DNA of 64,000 nt from Flavobacteriales bacterium (GTDB taxonomy: Bacteria > Bacteroidota > Bacteroidia > Flavobacteriales_F > PHOS-HE28): NCBI GenBank assembly GCA_016721825.1, contig JADKHI010000001.1, positions 744,001 through 808,000 of the forward strand, given 5' to 3'. Of the stretch, positions 60,565 to 64,000 are shown one piece after another. The notes under the pieces were generated by a model. The model had not been told where the DNA came from. It ran no database searches and saw nothing but the letters and a program-made list of their open reading frames with translations. The position numbers and the translations under genes were made by a program. Within the stretch, counting starts at the first letter, position 1, and every line of letters begins with the position of its first letter.

Positions 60565-61641
60565 TCATTCGCTGAGCTCTCGTTCGATCTCTTTCACGCT
60601 GGGCAGGGCGGCACGGAGACCCTTGGGCAAGGTAGCCACCAAGCGCGTACGCCATTCAGCCACGCCGATGGGCTTGGCCATGTCGCGCAGGGCGTACTCC
60701 ACCACGAGCTTGTCGTTGTCTTTGCACAGGAGCAGACCGATCGAGGGCTTGTCGTCCGGGTGGCGTAGTTGCTCATCCACGGCGGTGAGGTAGAAGTTCA
60801 TCTTGCCCGCATGTTCGGGCTCGAAGGCTTCCATCTTCAACTCCACCACCACATAGCAACGGAGCTTCAGGTGGTAGAACAGCAGATCGAGGAAGTAGTC
60901 CTTGCGGCCCACCTTCAGCGGCACTTGCCTACCCACGAAGGCGAAGCCCGATCCAAGCTCCAGCAACACCTTCTGGATGTGACCGACCAGCGCCTGCTCC
61001 AGGTCGCGTTCACGTGCATCCGCAGCAATGTTGAGGAACTCGAAGGTGTACGGATCCTTCAAGGTCTGCTGCGCCAGGTCCGAGCGTTCGGCGGGAAGCG
61101 TGCGCTTGAAGTTGGTGAGCGCCTTCCCCTGCCGGCGGTGCGCGTGCGTGGCAACTTGCGCATCGAGCACGGTACGGCTCCAGCCATTGGCGATGGTGGC
61201 CTGCGCGTACCAGAGCCGGTGTTCGGACTTCTTCAGCTTGGTGAGCAGCAGCACGTTGTGCCCCCATGGCAATTGTCCAACAAGCTGTTGGACAATTGAT
61301 CCATCTGGATAAGCCTCCGCGAAAGAGCGCATGTACAGAAGGTTCGAGCGAGAAAAACCGCCCATGCCGGGGAACTCGCGGTGAAGGTCCTTCGCCAGTC
61401 GTTCCACCACCTTGCTGCCCCAGCCTTCCTTGTCCTGGCGTTCGATGATCTCCTTTCCGATGTGCCAGTAGAGCAGGACCAGTTCATGATTGACCGCGAG
61501 CGCCGCTTTCAGTTGAGCCGCACGGATACGCGCCTTCACCGCCTCCAGCACCGCCGTGTAATTCTTCGGCAACACGGTCACGGAAGTCTTCTTCCGCTTC
61601 TTCACGGTCCGCAGTGCTGTGGATCTCTTCTTCACGGGCAT
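60565..61641 (-). CDS. DUF1016/YhcG family PD-(D/E)XK nuclease
   Basis: A 358-residue protein. The DUF1016 N-terminal helical domain (about 25-170: VKARIRAAQLKAALAVNHELVLLYWHIGKEIIERQDKEGWGSKVVERLAKDLHREFPGMGGFSRSNLLYMRSFAEAYP, then QLPWGHNVLLLTKLK) is followed by a PD-(D/E)XK nuclease domain (about 215-345) with GRKDYFLDLLFYHLKLRCYVVVELKMEAFEP: Asp in FLDLLFY and the ExK of VVELK. A basic N-terminus (KKRSTALRTVKKRKK) may aid DNA contact. Residues SIVQQLVGQL are encoded by a 29-bp palindrome that also occurs twice upstream. A carB-tail copy starts at the stop codon. YhcG-type proteins are predicted nucleases with no settled role; the setting suggests a mobile cassette. Start at 61641 (MPVKKRS). 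Confidence 0.88.
   Translation of the reverse strand: MPVKKRSTALRTVKKRKKTSVTVLPKNYTAVLEAVKARIRAAQLKAALAVNHELVLLYWHIGKEIIERQDKEGWGSKVVERLAKDLHREFPGMGGFSRSNLLYMRSFAEAYPDGSIVQQLVGQLPWGHNVLLLTKLKKSEHRLWYAQATIANGWSRTVLDAQVATHAHRRQGKALTNFKRTLPAERSDLAQQTLKDPYTFEFLNIAADARERDLEQALVGHIQKVLLELGSGFAFVGRQVPLKVGRKDYFLDLLFYHLKLRCYVVVELKMEAFEPEHAGKMNFYLTAVDEQLRHPDDKPSIGLLLCKDNDKLVVEYALRDMAKPIGVAEWRTRLVATLPKGLRAALPSVKEIERELSE
61270..61298. repeat. 29-bp palindrome, copy inside the DUF1016 gene
   Basis: caattgtccaaca - agc - tgttggacaattg: perfect 13-bp arms. It is read in frame by the nuclease gene and encodes most of SIVQQLVGQL. Confidence 0.95.
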
Positions 61642-61645
61642 GCAA

Positions 61646-61653
61646 CCAAGATA
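61646..61653 (-). promoter_or_regulatory. Possible DUF1016 -7 element (TATCTTGG)
   Basis: The minus strand reads TATCTTGG 4 bp before the start codon, close to TATCTTCG seen before other genes here. Weak. Confidence 0.25.
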
Positions 61654-61738
61654 ACCGACGCACCGGAACCAACACTTCCGCGAAAGGCCGAAAGCGCTGC
61701 AACTCAATGCCCGCAGGACTTTCCGGACATCTGCCGAT

Positions 61739-61767
61739 CAATTGTCCAACAGGCTGTTGGACAATTG
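61739..61767. repeat. 29-bp palindrome, upstream copy A
   Basis: caattgtccaaca - ggc - tgttggacaattg, identical arms to the copy inside the nuclease gene, one base different in the centre. 98 bp upstream of the DUF1016 start. Confidence 0.95.
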
Positions 61768-61781
61768 AGGAGATGGTTGAG

Positions 61782-61810
61782 CAATTGTCCAACAAGCTGT
61801 TGGACGATCG
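61782..61810. repeat. 29-bp palindrome, upstream copy B (one degraded end)
   Basis: Left arm caattgtccaaca and centre agc are identical to the internal copy; the right arm ends gacgatcg instead of gacaattg. It lies 14 bp from copy A and 4 bp from the second carB-tail copy. Confidence 0.9.
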
Positions 61811-61814
61811 AACA

Positions 61815-61910
61815 TACCTGCTAGTACATGCTCCGCTCCCTATACACCTCCCTGAAGAACGGATCCTTCAGGTCCTTGATGAAGTAGATCGCCTCGCCGG
61901 TGTTCTTCAT
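61815..61910 (-). pseudogene. Duplicate of the carB 3' end, copy 2
   Basis: About 96 bp match the last 32 codons of carB with seven substitutions and a 2-bp deletion close to the stop, which creates an early TAG after SMY. It begins 7 bp after the stop of the small lipoprotein gene. Both tail copies share tccgctcc where the resident carB has tcctctcc, so they are closer to each other at this site than to the working gene. Confidence 0.9.
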
Positions 61911-61917
61911 TGCCGGT

Positions 61918-62346
61918 TCATGGGAATACCTTCTGGGTCGTCATGAGCCACGATCGGCAAGCACTATCCATTCCATAGGTCATATCCAGGTACAATGTCA
62001 GCGAGCTAGACTCATCGCGCAGAGAACAACTCCATCCTACTTGCACCTTTGGATACACGCGGTTGATAGAATCAATCACCTGGACGCTGCCCCAGTATTG
62101 CTCCTTGCCAAGCCCTTGCGCCGTGTCCTCGTACTGGATGATGTTCCTCATGTTCTCTTCGCAGAAAGACTCAATCGAGTCCCGGACCGCGTGAGGTTGA
62201 ACGAGCACATGAAGTGAATCGTAGTCGGTGGCCCCATTCCACAAAGCGGGATGTTCATTGACCCAAGCTTCAACTTCCTTTTCACCCGGTTTCGGTTGGC
62301 AACAAGACAGGAGCATGCTCGCAAGGAGCATGACCAGCAATTTCAA
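61918..62346 (-). CDS. Small lipoprotein inserted after carB
   Basis: A 142-residue lipoprotein. Starting at TTG 62346 gives (M)KLLVMLLASMLLSC, an ideal lipoprotein signal; the frame is open upstream to a TTG at 62364, directly after the carB stop, and an ATG lies at 62331. The mature part (CQPKPGEKEVEAWVNEHPALWNGATDYDSLHVLVQPHAVRDSIESFCEENMRNIIQYEDTAQGLG, then VYPKVQVGWSCSLRDESSSLTLYLDMTYGMDSACRSWLMTTQKVFP) has no known domain. It stands between the true carB end and the second carB tail, so it behaves like inserted cargo. Start uncertain. Confidence 0.6.
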   Translation of the reverse strand: MKLLVMLLASMLLSCCQPKPGEKEVEAWVNEHPALWNGATDYDSLHVLVQPHAVRDSIESFCEENMRNIIQYEDTAQGLGKEQYWGSVQVIDSINRVYPKVQVGWSCSLRDESSSLTLYLDMTYGMDSACRSWLMTTQKVFP

Positions 62347-62366
62347 CCTGAAAGCGTAGATCAAAA

Positions 62367-64000
<1,634 letters not shown>

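Overview
This window is chromosomal DNA of a high-GC member of the Bacteroidota, most likely in or near the Flavobacteriales. Five things point there. Many secreted proteins end in type IX secretion (T9SS) sorting domains. There is a SusC-like TonB receptor with a DUF4249 lipoprotein partner. CarB ends right after its second synthetase half, without the C-terminal regulatory domain. The branched-chain/2-oxoacid dehydrogenase E1 is a fused alpha-beta chain. Many genes have a TANNTTTG-type -7 promoter element and no strong Shine-Dalgarno. The placement is an inference from gene content; no rRNA gene is present.

Layout. 0-19 kb holds mostly housekeeping and envelope genes: an MBL-fold hydrolase, a secreted purple-acid-phosphatase-like enzyme, a terpene-cyclase-like repeat protein, a ThuA protein, typA, tRNA-Arg(CCG), an Hsp15-like S4 protein, a PDZ/coiled-coil T9SS protein, a fused E1 dehydrogenase with an esterase, an M1 aminopeptidase and tRNA-Pro(GGG). 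19-24 kb is a compact NarL-type two-component operon (response regulator, two related lipoproteins, TPR histidine kinase). The same inverted repeat (AATACC-N8-GGTATT) lies upstream of this operon and upstream of the next gene, which makes it a plausible regulator binding site. 24-28 kb has the TonB receptor/DUF4249 pair and trxB.

28.7-38.6 kb is a ten-gene potassium locus: sigma-54-type response regulator, a 29-residue membrane peptide, kdpF, kdpA, kdpB, kdpC, an outer-membrane porin, a kinase-less KdpD sensor and a separate histidine kinase. Several junctions overlap by 4 bases, so the genes are probably co-translated. Regulation is rebuilt compared with classical KdpDE. 38.6-43.4 kb contains small cytoplasmic and membrane genes, including two alkylation-repair genes (AlkD-like and Ogt).

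43.5-59.5 kb is rich in secreted proteins (beta-propeller, PKD, FG-GAP and SBBP T9SS proteins, FISUMP lipoprotein, porin-like barrel). One of them is split by an in-frame TAA.

59.6-62.4 kb, immediately downstream of carB, is the most unusual part. The 3' end of carB is present three times: the real end, one copy after a small lipoprotein gene, and one copy directly after a DUF1016/YhcG PD-(D/E)XK nuclease gene. A 29-bp palindrome occurs three times, twice upstream of the nuclease gene and once in frame inside it. This looks like serial insertion of gene-plus-carB-tail cassettes, possibly linked to the nuclease. It is the best candidate in the window for an undescribed mobile or homing-like system.
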